A stretch of 64,000 bases of DNA from Devosia sp. (GTDB lineage Bacteria; Pseudomonadota; Alphaproteobacteria; Rhizobiales; Devosiaceae), in NCBI RefSeq assembly GCF_017307495.1, contig NZ_JAFKHE010000012.1, positions 434,001 through 498,000 of the forward strand. Reading direction: 5' to 3'. Every line of letters begins with the position of its first letter. Position 1 is the first letter of the stretch. The notes under the pieces are model-generated. The model worked only from the letters and a program-made list of their open reading frames with translations, ran no database searches and had not been told where the DNA came from. Positions 1-9,065 of this stretch are shown here, piece by piece. The translations under genes and the position numbers were made by a program.

Positions 1-119
1 TCGGCCGGCGACAGGGGATCGGCCGAGGCGAACAGGATCGCCTCGAGAATGCGGAGGTTGCGCTCCGCCACCTCGCCGTGCTCGTCGAAATCGGCCCCGA
101 TGGGCGGATCGTCGGTCAT
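1..119 (-). CDS. scpB: Segregation and condensation protein B, N-terminal part
   Basis: Only the first 39 or so codons are in the window; the gene runs off the left edge. The translation starts MTDDPPIG and continues with ERNLRILEAILFASADPL, the typical start of the first winged-helix domain of ScpB. ScpB binds the kleisin ScpA and, with SMC, forms the condensin-like complex that compacts and segregates the chromosome. The start codon overlaps the scpA stop codon by one base (TGATG), which indicates translational coupling and supports this start. Family assignment rests on this short stretch plus its position after scpA. Confidence 0.85.
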   Translation of the reverse strand, partial: MTDDPPIGADFDEHGEVAERNLRILEAILFASADPLSPA

Positions 120-913
120 CAGTTGTTCTTCCCATCGCCCTGGCGCCGGCGCATGAACAGCGGCCCGAAGGTCAGGGTCTGGCGCAGTTCTATTTGCCCC
201 TGCCGGGCGAGTTCAAGGCTCGAGGCGAAGCTCGAGGCCATCGCTGTCTTCCGCTGCTCCGGATTGGTCAGGTACTGGTCGAGATAGGCGTCGAGCGGCA
301 CCCAGTCCATGCTGTCGCCGATCAGTCGCGCCAGGATCTCGCGCGCCTCCTGCAGCGACCAGACGGTGCGCTCGAACAGGTGGTAGTCCTGCGGGATGCC
401 GCGCTCGCGGCCGGAGGCGTAGGCCTTGAGCAGGTCGTAGAGCGACGCCTCCCAGAGGTTGCGGCGCTCGACCAGCACCGGCTCGGGCTGGCCGCGCGCG
501 AAGACGTCGCGGCCCAGGCGCGGGCGGTTGACCAGTTGCATCGCCGCCTTGCGCATGGCCTCGAGGCGCTTCAGGCGGAACTGCAGCAGCGCCGCCATCA
601 TCTCGCCGGTCGGCTCGTCGTCGCTTGGCGCCTGCGGCACCATCAGCCGGCTCTTGAGATAGGCGAGCCAGGCCGCCATCACGAGATAGTCGGCAGCGAT
701 CTCGATGCGCTTCTCGCGGATCGTCTCGATGAATCCGAGATACTGCTCGGCCAGTGCCAGCACCGAGATCTTGCCGAGATCGACCTTCTGGCGACGCGCC
801 AGGTCGAGCAGCAGGTCGAGCGGCCCCTCATAGCCGTCCACGTCGACGTAGAGAATCTCGTCATCGCGCGGCGCGTCGGGCGTTGCGAACCAATCCTGCG
901 ATGTGTCGCTCAT
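119..913 (-). CDS. scpA: Segregation and condensation protein A (kleisin)
   Basis: A protein of 264 aa, within the usual ScpA range. The diagnostic N-terminal helix carries EGPLDLLLDLARRQKVDLGK at about residues 29-48, followed by IAADYLVMAAWLAYLKSRLM, the helix that in this family contacts SMC. ScpA bridges the SMC heads and binds an ScpB dimer in chromosome condensation. I start at the ATG at 913; the ORF can be extended one codon to a TTG directly before it. The stop codon overlaps scpB by one base. In related genomes a nagZ gene usually separates this gene from the SPOR-protein gene; here the gap is about 75 bp and has no room for it. Confidence 0.95.
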   Translation of the reverse strand: MSDTSQDWFATPDAPRDDEILYVDVDGYEGPLDLLLDLARRQKVDLGKISVLALAEQYLGFIETIREKRIEIAADYLVMAAWLAYLKSRLMVPQAPSDDEPTGEMMAALLQFRLKRLEAMRKAAMQLVNRPRLGRDVFARGQPEPVLVERRNLWEASLYDLLKAYASGRERGIPQDYHLFERTVWSLQEAREILARLIGDSMDWVPLDAYLDQYLTNPEQRKTAMASSFASSLELARQGQIELRQTLTFGPLFMRRRQGDGKNN

Positions 914-988
914 CAAGCCGCCCTATCCACCCCTAGAGGCGGATTTGGTCCCCAACCGGGCCGGGCGTCAAGGAAATGGCGACGCGGA

Positions 989-3424
989 TCAACCGCCAAT
1001 CGGCACGCAATCCACGCCGTTCGCCTTGAGGCTGGCGCAGGTCTGCGTCGCTTCCTGGAAGGAATCGACCGGCAGTACGACGCGGTACCACGTACCCTTG
1101 GGACCCAGGTCGACCTGCCGGACAGCAAGGCTGCGGCCGGCGAGCAGTCCGGACAGCCGGTTCTGCGTGGCGCGCAACGAGTTCTGCGCGTCGGCCTGGG
1201 TCGGCTGCGAGCTCAACTGCACGTAGGGGCCGGACCCACCGGTAGTGGCTGCCGGCGCCGTCAGATCGGCAGCCTGCGCGGCGGGCTGGGTGGCAGCGGC
1301 GCGCTGGTTGGCGCCGCCATTGAGCGTCGAGCGGTCGGCCGGGCGGGCCAGGGGAATCGGCGCGACGATGGTCGGGTCGATATTGGCCGCCGGCGTCGGC
1401 GCGGTGCTGGCAAGGGCGGCAACGTCGGTCGAGCCGGCAGCAGCCGCAGTGCCACCGGCAGTCGCGTCCGGCGCAGTGCCGCTCGGAACGGCGGCCAGCA
1501 GTTCGGAGGGCTGAACGTCGGCGCCCGGCAGGTCCGGGACCGACGGGCGGTCGACCGGCAGCTCCTCGTTGCCCGCGACGGCCTCGTCGCCGGACACGAT
1601 CGTGCCATCCGGACGGACCGTCACGGTGCGTACCTTGCGATTGGCCAGTTCGCTCTCGCTGCCGGCGCTGTCGCTGCTGCCGACCGGGGTGGCCACGTCA
1701 GCAACGCTGGTGGCTTCGCTGTCGTCGCGCGAGACGAGTTGCTCGTCGGTCGGCGCCGTCTTGCCATCGAGTTCGTTGAAGACCACGGAACCCTGATTGG
1801 TGGGCGCGGTGGTTGCCGGCGGCGGCACAGTCTTGACCGGCGTCGCATCGGCCTGCAGCACCGGTGCGTCGGTGTCCGAGCCACGGCCCATGCCGAGCAC
1901 CCAGTACAAGCCGAGGCCGGCGGCGAGCAGCAGGGTCCCCGCGACGGCCATGCCGACATACTGGCGCATGCCACCGGCACGACGCTCGGGCCTGGCCTTC
2001 ACCCGCTTGTAGGGGCTCGGCTCGGCGCGGACGCTGTCGATTCGGCCGACTTCGGCGCCACTGGCGGCCGCAGCCGCCAGGATCGCTGCTTCGGCCGACG
2101 GAAGCTGGGGTTCCGTGTCGCGGATCGTGGCGCGGCGCGGCGCGAAACCAGCGGTCAGGGGCGGTACCACCGGAGCGGCCTGCGCCGCCGGGGTCGGAGC
2201 CGGAGCCGCCACTATGGGCGCCGCAGGCTTGTCGCTCGTCAGTTCGACGCGAACGGCCTCGCCGATGAGGCTCTCGATCTCGTCCATCGGATCGACCGGC
2301 GGCTGCGGGCGAGCCGGAGCCTGCACCTTGCTTGTCGGCCCGAACACCGGCGCGACGCCAAAGCGATCCTCCGGCCGGGGCGCCGGCGACTGTTGCACCT
2401 GCGGTGCGGGTCCGCGGCCCGCGGCGGAGTTGAGCTGCGGACGCGGGGCCGGCGGAAGGCCCGGCTGCGGAAAGGGGCGTGGCGCCGGGGCCGGCGCAGC
2501 TTCCTCGGCCTCGGTCGAATCCAGTTCGGCCGCAATCAGGTCGGCGATCGGGTCACCGGAGGCTGGCTTGCCGGCGTCCGGCGCCGGCGGCTGGACCGCA
2601 GGCCTGGGCGCCGCAGCAGGCGCCGCGATGGGCTGGGGCGGCGAGGTGTCGAAGCCGAAGTCGAAGTCGAACTTGTCGGTGGCCGGCGCGGCCTGCGAGG
2701 CAGCAACCATCGGGGCCGACAAGGCCGGAGCAGCCGGCCTGGGCGCGGCAACGGGTGCGCTCACCACCGGCTCGGCCTTCGGGGGCGGAGCGAACACGGC
2801 TTCCAGCTCCGCCATCGGGTCGGAGGCCGGGGCGGGCTCAGCGGCAGCAGGAGGGGGCGGCGCCACAACCGGCGCCGGCACCGGCCGCGACGCAACCGGC
2901 TTCGGGATCTCGCGATCCTGCCAGTTGGACATCGGCTCGGGCTTGAACGTGGAGGCGGCGGGCAAGGTGCCGAAATCGATCGACGCGGACGGGCGCGGGC
3001 CAGCGGAGGCCGGCGGCGTCATGGCGGCCGACGGCGTCACTGCGGCCTGCGGCGTCATGGCGGTTGGCGGCGTCGGGGCGGCCGGCGCCGGCGGGAGAGC
3101 CGATACGGGCGCTGGCACTGGCGAGGGCGCAGCCGGAAGCGGCTGGTCCATCCCCGGGATGCGGAAGATACTGGGTGGAGCCGCAGGCGCAGCACTCGTT
3201 GCCGGGGCAACGGGCGCGGTAGGGGCATCCATGCCGGGAATGCGGATCGGCGAGGGCGCCTGCCCTTCCGGCCGCGGATTGTCGGTGAGCGTCACGAGCT
3301 TGGGGGCGGGCCGCGCCTCTGGTTCGGATGACCCGGCGTTGCTTGCCATCAGCTTGGCAAGTTCGGCGATAAGGTCGTCAGATTTTTCCTGGCCATCAGG
3401 CATCTGCTGCGGTCTCGCTGTCAT
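989..3424 (-). CDS. SPOR-domain single-pass membrane protein with a long Pro/Ala-rich cytoplasmic part
   Basis: About 811 aa. Residues 1-450 or so are strongly enriched in Pro and Ala and look disordered. A basic stretch (KRVKARPERR) precedes one membrane helix at about residues 486-510. An acidic linker follows, and the last 75 residues form a SPOR domain (YVQLSSQPTQADAQNSL ... CASLKANGVDCVPIGG) with two cysteines that may form a disulfide. SPOR domains bind denuded septal peptidoglycan, so a cell-division or envelope role is likely. I prefer the ATG at 3424, which has AGGGG upstream; an in-frame GTG lies at 3475. It sits between argS and scpA, the conserved place for a SPOR protein in this order. 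Confidence 0.85.
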   Translation of the reverse strand: MTARPQQMPDGQEKSDDLIAELAKLMASNAGSSEPEARPAPKLVTLTDNPRPEGQAPSPIRIPGMDAPTAPVAPATSAAPAAPPSIFRIPGMDQPLPAAPSPVPAPVSALPPAPAAPTPPTAMTPQAAVTPSAAMTPPASAGPRPSASIDFGTLPAASTFKPEPMSNWQDREIPKPVASRPVPAPVVAPPPPAAAEPAPASDPMAELEAVFAPPPKAEPVVSAPVAAPRPAAPALSAPMVAASQAAPATDKFDFDFGFDTSPPQPIAAPAAAPRPAVQPPAPDAGKPASGDPIADLIAAELDSTEAEEAAPAPAPRPFPQPGLPPAPRPQLNSAAGRGPAPQVQQSPAPRPEDRFGVAPVFGPTSKVQAPARPQPPVDPMDEIESLIGEAVRVELTSDKPAAPIVAAPAPTPAAQAAPVVPPLTAGFAPRRATIRDTEPQLPSAEAAILAAAAASGAEVGRIDSVRAEPSPYKRVKARPERRAGGMRQYVGMAVAGTLLLAAGLGLYWVLGMGRGSDTDAPVLQADATPVKTVPPPATTAPTNQGSVVFNELDGKTAPTDEQLVSRDDSEATSVADVATPVGSSDSAGSESELANRKVRTVTVRPDGTIVSGDEAVAGNEELPVDRPSVPDLPGADVQPSELLAAVPSGTAPDATAGGTAAAAGSTDVAALASTAPTPAANIDPTIVAPIPLARPADRSTLNGGANQRAAATQPAAQAADLTAPAATTGGSGPYVQLSSQPTQADAQNSLRATQNRLSGLLAGRSLAVRQVDLGPKGTWYRVVLPVDSFQEATQTCASLKANGVDCVPIGG

Positions 3425-3514
3425 CAAAGCAGCGCCCCTGTACTCTTGGACCGTCCGCCAGTCTTTTGACCCCACACTGGCGGGCCGGCCACTCTACCAA
3501 CCAATGCGCCCGAA

Positions 3515-5260
3515 TTATGAAAGCGCCTCCGGAGCAGAAACACCAAGCAGGGTCAAACCGTTGACGAGGACCTGACGCACGGCGCCGACAAGGGCGAGTC
3601 GGGCCGCAGTCAGCTTTGAATCATCGGCGTTAACAAAGCGTAAGGCAACATCCTGATTGCCCTTGGCCCAGAAGCCGTGGAAGGCGCTGGCAAGTTCGTA
3701 CAGGTAGAAGGCGACGCGATGCGGCTCATGTGCATCGGCGGCCGAAGCAACGATGCGCGGCCACTGCGCCAGCGACTTGATCAGCTCGAGGTCGGCCTCC
3801 GACGACAGCAGCGAAAGGTCTGCCGCCGCAAGGGCTTGCGCCGACGTATCGAGCGCCGGCATCTCCTCGGCGACCTTGCGGAACACCGAGTAGGTGCGGG
3901 CGTGCGCGTACTGCACGTAGAACACCGGATTGTCGCGCGTCTGCTCCTTGACCACGGCGAAGTCGAAATCCATCGCCGCATCGTTGCGCCGATAGAGCAG
4001 CATGAAGCGGGTGGCGTCGGAGCCGACCTCCTCGACCACGTCGGACAGCAGCACGAGATCGCCCGAGCGCTTGCTCATCTTGAACGGCTCGCCGTTCTTG
4101 AGCAGCCGCACGAGCTGGCAGATGCGTACGTCGATCTCGGCCTCGCCATGCGAGACGGCCTTCACCGCCGCCTGCAGCCGCTTCACATAGCCCGAGTGGT
4201 CGGCGCCGAGCACGTTGACCATGTGCTTGAAGCCGCGCTGGTACTTGTTGCGGTGGTAGGCGATGTCGGCGGCGAAATAGGTGTACTGGCCGTTCGACTT
4301 GACCAGCGGACGGTCGACATCGTCGCCATAGTCGGTGGCGCGGAACAGGGTCTGCTCGCGGTCTTCCCAATCGTCCGGGGTCTTGCCCTTGGGCGGCTCG
4401 AGCCGACCCTGGTAGACCATGCCTTCGGTGCGCAGCCAGTCGAGCGTGGTGTCGACGTCGCCACCCTGCCCGTGCAACTGGCGCTCGGAGAAGAACACAT
4501 CGTGATGGATGTTGAGCTTGGCGAGATCGGCCCGGATCAGGTCCATCATGTCGGCCAGCACCTGGTCCTTGACGATGGCCAGCGCCTCCGCCTCGGGCTT
4601 GTCCAGCAACGCCGAGCCGAACTTGCCCTTGAGCCTCTGGCCGACCGGGATCAGGTAGTCGCCCGGATAGAAGCCCGAGGGAATGTCGATGCTCTCGCCG
4701 AGGGCCTCGCGGTAGCGCAGCATGGTGGACTTGGCCAAGGTGTCGATCTGGCTGCCGGCGTCATTGATGTAGTATTCGCGGGTCACCTCGTAACCGGAAT
4801 AGGCCATGAGCGAGGCCAGCGCGTCGCCGAACACGGCGCCGCGGGTATGGCCGACGTGCATCGGCCCGGTCGGGTTGGCCGAGACGTACTCGACGTTGAC
4901 CCGCTCGCCCTTGCCGATATCGGACTTGCCGAACGCGGCGCCCTCAGCCGCGACCGACTTCAGCACGTCGTGCCAGATCGGGGTGGCAAGGCGGAAGTTG
5001 AGGAAGCCGGGACCGGCGACCTCGACCGAGGCCACGTCCGTGTCGGTCCCGAAGTGCTCGGCGAGCGCCATCGCGACCTCGCGCGGGTTCTTGCCCAGCG
5101 GCTTGGCGACGACCATCGCGGCGTTGCTCGACAGGTCGCCGTGGCCAGGATCTCGCGGCGGCTCGACCACGATGCGCGACAGGGCTTCCCCGGTGATCGA
5201 GGGATATAGCGCCTTGAGGGCGTCGGCGACGCGGGTGGCGAACAGCGCGAAAACGTTCAT
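3515..5260 (-). CDS. argS: Arginyl-tRNA synthetase
   Basis: Class I aminoacyl-tRNA synthetase of 581 aa, the usual ArgRS length. The N-terminal additional domain is followed by the HIGH-type signature as HVGH within [15 protein letters not shown], then YINDAGSQ, and the KMSK-type signature as [11 protein letters not shown]. The C-terminal anticodon-binding domain ends with [11 protein letters not shown]. It charges tRNA-Arg in the cytoplasm. It lies downstream of dgt on the same strand, separated by about 140 bp that contain a palindromic repeat, and about 90 bp before the SPOR-domain gene. Confidence 0.98.
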   Translation of the reverse strand: MNVFALFATRVADALKALYPSITGEALSRIVVEPPRDPGHGDLSSNAAMVVAKPLGKNPREVAMALAEHFGTDTDVASVEVAGPGFLNFRLATPIWHDVLKSVAAEGAAFGKSDIGKGERVNVEYVSANPTGPMHVGHTRGAVFGDALASLMAYSGYEVTREYYINDAGSQIDTLAKSTMLRYREALGESIDIPSGFYPGDYLIPVGQRLKGKFGSALLDKPEAEALAIVKDQVLADMMDLIRADLAKLNIHHDVFFSERQLHGQGGDVDTTLDWLRTEGMVYQGRLEPPKGKTPDDWEDREQTLFRATDYGDDVDRPLVKSNGQYTYFAADIAYHRNKYQRGFKHMVNVLGADHSGYVKRLQAAVKAVSHGEAEIDVRICQLVRLLKNGEPFKMSKRSGDLVLLSDVVEEVGSDATRFMLLYRRNDAAMDFDFAVVKEQTRDNPVFYVQYAHARTYSVFRKVAEEMPALDTSAQALAAADLSLLSSEADLELIKSLAQWPRIVASAADAHEPHRVAFYLYELASAFHGFWAKGNQDVALRFVNADDSKLTAARLALVGAVRQVLVNGLTLLGVSAPEALS

Positions 5261-5292
5261 GTTGGTCTCACTTGGACTGCCACAATCACGGA

Positions 5293-5376
5293 GTCATTCC
5301 CGCGAAAGCGGGAACCTCTGTTTACGGTGATGAGGATAGGCCCGGAAACGGAGGCTCCCGCTTTCGCGGGAATGAC
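5293..5376. repeat. Bipartite palindromic intergenic repeat, copy 1
   Basis: Two 21-bp arms (5293-5313 and 5356-5376) are perfect reverse complements of each other, and each arm is itself a small hairpin (CCCGCGAAAGCGGG). The 42 bp between them are unrelated to the other copies. It is the cleanest of six such elements in the window and lies between argS and dgt. Likely a REP-like or small non-autonomous mobile element; its function is unknown. Confidence 0.85.
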
Positions 5377-5403
5377 CCGGAGTTGGTAGCGGATTGGGTG
5401 CCC

Positions 5404-6591
5404 CTACCCTAACTGCGATCCAGCGTCAAACAGCCGGCCATGTTGCTCGAGCGCATAGGGGTCGGTCATCCCGGCGATGAAGTCGGCGACGATGCGGGCG
5501 CGCGCGCCGCGATCGGCCGCGTTGCGGGCCGCCTCGCCCCAGGCGCCGGGCATGGCGCCGGTCACCATGTAGTGGTCGAACAGCATGGACACGACCGTCT
5601 GGCTGCGCCGCACCGGCCCCATCACCTCGTCGCTGCGATAGACGTGCTCGAACAGGAAGCGCTTCAGCCCGCGCTCGGCTTCGGCCACCGGCGGCGAGAA
5701 GCGGATCAGCGTGCGGCGGGCGAAACGGACATCTTCCGCCGACTGCGGTCCCACCTGGGCAATGGCGCGGCTGCTTTCCGCGATCACGTCCTCGATCTGC
5801 GCGGTGATCAGGCGGCGCTGCACCTCGTGCGCCTGCCGGCTGCGCTCGATATCGGGCCAGCGGGCCAGGACCTCCCGCACAAACGGGCCGACCAGCGGCA
5901 CCTCGGTCAGGTCGCCAATGCGGATCAGGCCGGCGCGCAGCGCATCGTCGATGTCGTGCGAGTTGTAGGCGATGTCGTCGGCGATGGCAGCGGCCTGGGC
6001 CTCGAGACTGGCGTGGGTCCAGGTCATGAGGTCGGCGCTGGCGGGAATGTCGTCGAGGCCGGGTGGCAGCGGATGGTCGGGACGGAGCGCCCTGCCCGCG
6101 CGGTCGGTCAGCGGGCCATTGTGCTTGAGGATGCCTTCCAGCGTTTCCCAGGTGAGGTTCAGGCCGTCATGTTCGGCGTAGCGGTTCTCGAGCCGGGTAA
6201 CGACGCGGATGGCCTGCATGTTGTGGTCGAAGCCGCCCCACTCGGCCAGCTTGTCGTTGAGCACGCGCTCGCCGGCATGGCCGAACGGGGTGTGGCCAAG
6301 GTCGTGCGCCAGCGCCACGGCTTCGGCCAGGTCCTCGTCCAGCGCCAGGGCGCGGGCGATGGAGCGGGCCATCTGGCTGACCTCGAGCGTGTGGGTCAGG
6401 CGCGTGCGGAAATGCTGGCCTTCGTGGTGCAGGAAGACCTGCGTCTTGTGCTGCAGGCGGCGGAAGGCCGTCGAGTGGATGATGCGGTCGCGGTCACGCT
6501 GGAACTCGGACCGGGTCGGGCTGGAACCCGGGTTGTATAGCCGCCCGCGACTCTGGGCGGGATCGGAGGCATACGCGGCGCGTTCACCCAT
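5404..6591 (-). CDS. dgt: Deoxyguanosinetriphosphate triphosphohydrolase-like protein (dNTPase)
   Basis: HD-superfamily hydrolase of 395 aa, the length of the short dGTPase-like subfamily found in alphaproteobacteria. It has the N-terminal FQRDRDRIIHSTAFRRLQHK signature and the metal-binding HD motif in AHDLGHTPFGHAGE; an upstream His is in RTRLTHTLEV. The family hydrolyses dNTPs to deoxynucleosides and triphosphate and helps balance nucleotide pools. It is divergent from erpA, with 84 bp between the two start codons, and is read in the direction of argS. The exact dNTP preference cannot be read from the sequence. Confidence 0.93.
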   Translation of the reverse strand: MGERAAYASDPAQSRGRLYNPGSSPTRSEFQRDRDRIIHSTAFRRLQHKTQVFLHHEGQHFRTRLTHTLEVSQMARSIARALALDEDLAEAVALAHDLGHTPFGHAGERVLNDKLAEWGGFDHNMQAIRVVTRLENRYAEHDGLNLTWETLEGILKHNGPLTDRAGRALRPDHPLPPGLDDIPASADLMTWTHASLEAQAAAIADDIAYNSHDIDDALRAGLIRIGDLTEVPLVGPFVREVLARWPDIERSRQAHEVQRRLITAQIEDVIAESSRAIAQVGPQSAEDVRFARRTLIRFSPPVAEAERGLKRFLFEHVYRSDEVMGPVRRSQTVVSMLFDHYMVTGAMPGAWGEAARNAADRGARARIVADFIAGMTDPYALEQHGRLFDAGSQLG

Positions 6592-6675
6592 TATGCGGCC
6601 AAGACCCTTTTCATCGTCGCCTGACGATATTAGATTTCACCTGTGCTGCGGCGTGTCGCGGCCGAAAGGTACCAG

Positions 6676-7029
6676 ATGTCCGAAGCTGCTCTAGCACCGA
6701 ACAATGTCATTTTGACAGACCGCGCCGCCAGGCGGATCGGCCGCATCCTCAGCAAGCAGGGGGAAGGCACGGTGCTGCGCATCGCGGTGGCGGGCGGCGG
6801 CTGTTCCGGCTTCCAGTACGAGTACAACCTCGTCAAGGAGACGCCGGCGGCGGACGACCTGGTGCTGAGCAACGGCGATGCCACGGTGCTGATCGACTCG
6901 CTCAGCCTCGAGTTCATGGGCGGCGCCGAGATCGACTATGTCGACGACCTGATCGGCCAGAGCTTCCAGATCAGGAATCCGAATGCGGTGGCCGGCTGCG
7001 GCTGCGGCACGAGTTTCGCCGTCGCCTGA
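6676..7029 (+). CDS. erpA: A-type iron-sulfur cluster insertion protein
   Basis: 117 aa from the ATG at 6676, which has AAAGG six bases upstream; a longer in-frame GTG start at 6643 is less likely. The three conserved cysteines of A-type carriers are present: one in GGGCSGF (about residue 43) and two in GCGCGTSF (about residues 108 and 110). Such proteins hold an Fe-S cluster and pass it to apoproteins. Divergent from dgt, as is usual in this order. ErpA and IscA/SufA are hard to separate by sequence alone; the genomic place favours ErpA. Confidence 0.9.
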   Translation: MSEAALAPNNVILTDRAARRIGRILSKQGEGTVLRIAVAGGGCSGFQYEYNLVKETPAADDLVLSNGDATVLIDSLSLEFMGGAEIDYVDDLIGQSFQIRNPNAVAGCGCGTSFAVA

Positions 7030-7079
7030 CGCTTAAGCCTTTCGGCGCCTTGCCTGCGGACGAAGTGAGCCGCTAGCGT

Positions 7080-7099
7080 CCTCCCATAGATCTGGGAGG
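7080..7099 (+). promoter_or_regulatory. Hairpin that contains the Shine-Dalgarno sequence of the beta-lactamase-fold gene
   Basis: CCTCCCA (7080-7086) pairs perfectly with TGGGAGG (7093-7099) across a 6-base loop. The right arm is the ribosome binding site (GGGAGGA) of the gene starting at 7106, five bases away. In RNA the hairpin would hide the site. Regulation is inference; the pairing is directly visible. Confidence 0.55.
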
Positions 7100-7105
7100 A
7101 ATTTC

Positions 7106-8208
7106 ATGACTTTGGAGAGTAGGGTGAACGCGGCGGTCGACGCCGCGCTCGGCAGCCGCATTGTCGGTTGCGTCGTGCTGATCAACCAGAACGGCCGGGA
7201 AATTTACGCCCGCACGGCCGGTCTCGCCGATCGCGAGGCGAACCGCAAGCTGGAGCGCAGTGCCATCTGGCGGCTGGCCTCGGTGACCAAGCCCATCGTC
7301 GCGACGGCGGCGCTCAAGATGAAGGAAGAGGGCCTGCTCGGGCTCGACGATCCGGTCACCACGTACCTGCCCTACTTCACCCCGCCCAGTCCCGATGGAG
7401 TGGTGCGTCCGATCACGCTGCGGCAGCTGTTCGCGCACACGTCCGGCCTTTCGTATGAGACCGTTCCGGCCGATGTGGCGCCCGGCATGTCGGGGCCCTA
7501 CATCTCACTGGAGGAAAACCTGCGCCGGCTGGCCAAGGCGCCGCTCGTCTTCGCACCGGGCACCGGCTGGGCGTACGGCACCAGCATCGATGTGCTGGGG
7601 GGCGTGATCGCCGCCATCAACGGCTCGACGCTGGAAGCTGCCGTGGTCAGGTACGCCGCCGGCCCGCTGGGCATGGTCGACTGGCGCTTCACCCCCACCG
7701 ATGCCACCCGCGTCACCGCGAACTATGCGAACGGCGATCTGCCGACCCCTTCGATCGTGCCGCCGGCCCGTATCACCATGGAGAACAACCAGGGCACCGG
7801 GTGGGAGGTCGACCGCATCTTCCGTGCCGATGCCCCGCAGTCGGGCGGCGGCGGCTCGTGCGGCACGGCAGACGACGTCATGAAGATGCTCGAAGTCTAC
7901 AATGGCGGCACGTTCCTGAAGCCTGCGACCGTTGCCGAGGCCCTACGGAACCAGATCGGCGACCTGCCGCGGCGCGACACCGATGCCGGCAAGCGCTTCA
8001 CCCTGCTGGGTGCCATCATCGACGATCCCCGGGCCGCCAGAAGCCCCTGCCCGGTCGGCACGCTCGACTGGGGCGGCGCGTGGGGCCACAACTGGATCAT
8101 CGACCCCACGAACAAGCTGACCATCCTCGTGTGCACCAACGTCGCCCCCGAGGGCTGCAACGGCCCGTTCCGCGAAGACCCCGCGACGCGGTTTACGCGT
8201 CACTGTGA
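7106..8208 (+). CDS. Serine hydrolase of the beta-lactamase/PBP-like fold, frameshifted near its C-terminus
   Basis: Class C beta-lactamase/esterase-type fold without a signal peptide, so probably cytoplasmic. Motifs: SVTK (about residues 59-62, the SxxK nucleophile and base), AHTSGL, and WAYGTSIDV with the YxS/N-type tyrosine. In the frame of the start codon the gene does not stop until 8473, deep inside xthA. In the +1 shifted frame the codons after 8180 read RDAVYASL and stop at 8208, a family-typical ending. One base seems to be missing in the C run at 8179-8182. It is either a recent mutation or a sequencing error; nearly all of the domain precedes the shift. The substrate is unknown. 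Confidence 0.8.
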
Positions 8209-8215
8209 GGAAGCT

Positions 8216-8240
8216 AGGCTCCCGTTCCAAACGGGAGCCT
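8216..8240 (+). promoter_or_regulatory. Perfect 10-bp hairpin just before xthA
   Basis: AGGCTCCCGT (8216-8225) and ACGGGAGCCT (8231-8240) are perfect complements around a 5-base loop. It follows the restored stop codon of the upstream gene and lacks a T-tract. GGGAG in its right arm lies seven to eight bases before the xthA ATG and is the only Shine-Dalgarno-like sequence there. It may act as terminator, as a ribosome-site lock, or both. Confidence 0.6.
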
Positions 8241-8244
8241 CTTC

Positions 8245-9024
8245 ATGCGCATCGCCACCTGGAACATCAACGGCGTCAAGGCTCGGCAGGGACTTCTTCT
8301 CAAGTGGCTTGAGGAGGAATCGCCCGATATCGCGTGCCTGCAGGAGATCAAGTCGGTCGACGAGGCGTTCCCGCGGCTCGAGATCGAGGCCATGGGCTAC
8401 AACGTCGAGACCTTCGGGCAGAAGAGCTGGAACGGCGTCGCGATCCTGTCCAAGCGCCGCTTCGATGAGGTGACGCGGGGCCTGCCGGGCGACGATGGCG
8501 ACGAGCAGTCGCGGCTGATCGAAGGCGTATTCTCGGTCGAGGGCGGCGTGGTGCGGGTGTGCTGCATCTACCTGCCCAACGGCAACCCGGTCGGCACCGA
8601 CAAGTTCACCTACAAGCTGGGCTGGATGGACCGGCTGCTCACCTTCGTCGAGGGGCGGCTGGCGCTCGAGGAGCCGTTCATCCTGCTCGGCGACTACAAC
8701 ATCATCCCGGCCGCCATCGACGCCAAGACCCCCGAGAACTGGGTGGGCGACGCGCTGTTCCGGCCCGAAAGCGCCGAACGCTGGCGCGCGCTGCTCAACC
8801 TGGGCATGACCGACGCGCTCCGGGCCGTCACCGACGAACCGTCCTATACGTTCTGGGACTTCAAGACCTTCGGCTGGGACCGGGGCGACGGCATCCGCAT
8901 CGACCACCTGCTGCTCTCGCCGCAGGCGGCGGACCGGCTGGAAGACGTGCTGGTCCACAAGGAGCAGCGCGGCAAGGAAAAGCCGAGCGATCACGTGCCG
9001 GTGGTGGGCGAGTTTGCGTTCTAG
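8245..9024 (+). CDS. xthA: Exodeoxyribonuclease III / AP endonuclease
   Basis: 259 aa, the family length. It starts MRIATWNINGVKARQ, the DNase I-like fold signature with the metal-site Asn, followed by ACLQEIK with the catalytic Glu, GDYNIIP with the catalytic Asp and Asn, and a C-terminal SDHVPVV with the catalytic Asp-His pair. The enzyme cuts at abasic sites and removes blocked 3' ends in base excision repair. The long unstopped frame of the preceding gene overlaps its first 230 bases, which is best explained by the frameshift in that gene. Confidence 0.96.
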   Translation: MRIATWNINGVKARQGLLLKWLEEESPDIACLQEIKSVDEAFPRLEIEAMGYNVETFGQKSWNGVAILSKRRFDEVTRGLPGDDGDEQSRLIEGVFSVEGGVVRVCCIYLPNGNPVGTDKFTYKLGWMDRLLTFVEGRLALEEPFILLGDYNIIPAAIDAKTPENWVGDALFRPESAERWRALLNLGMTDALRAVTDEPSYTFWDFKTFGWDRGDGIRIDHLLLSPQAADRLEDVLVHKEQRGKEKPSDHVPVVGEFAF

Positions 9025-9065
9025 GCCCTTCGGCTCCGCGCCGTCGGCTGAAACGGAGGTGCTGA

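Noticed and set aside
194..3331. Long plus-strand open frame (over 1000 codons) opposite scpA and the SPOR-protein gene
   Set aside because: It is extremely rich in Arg, Gly and Ala, spans two well-supported minus-strand genes and has no family motif; a codon-bias shadow of high GC.
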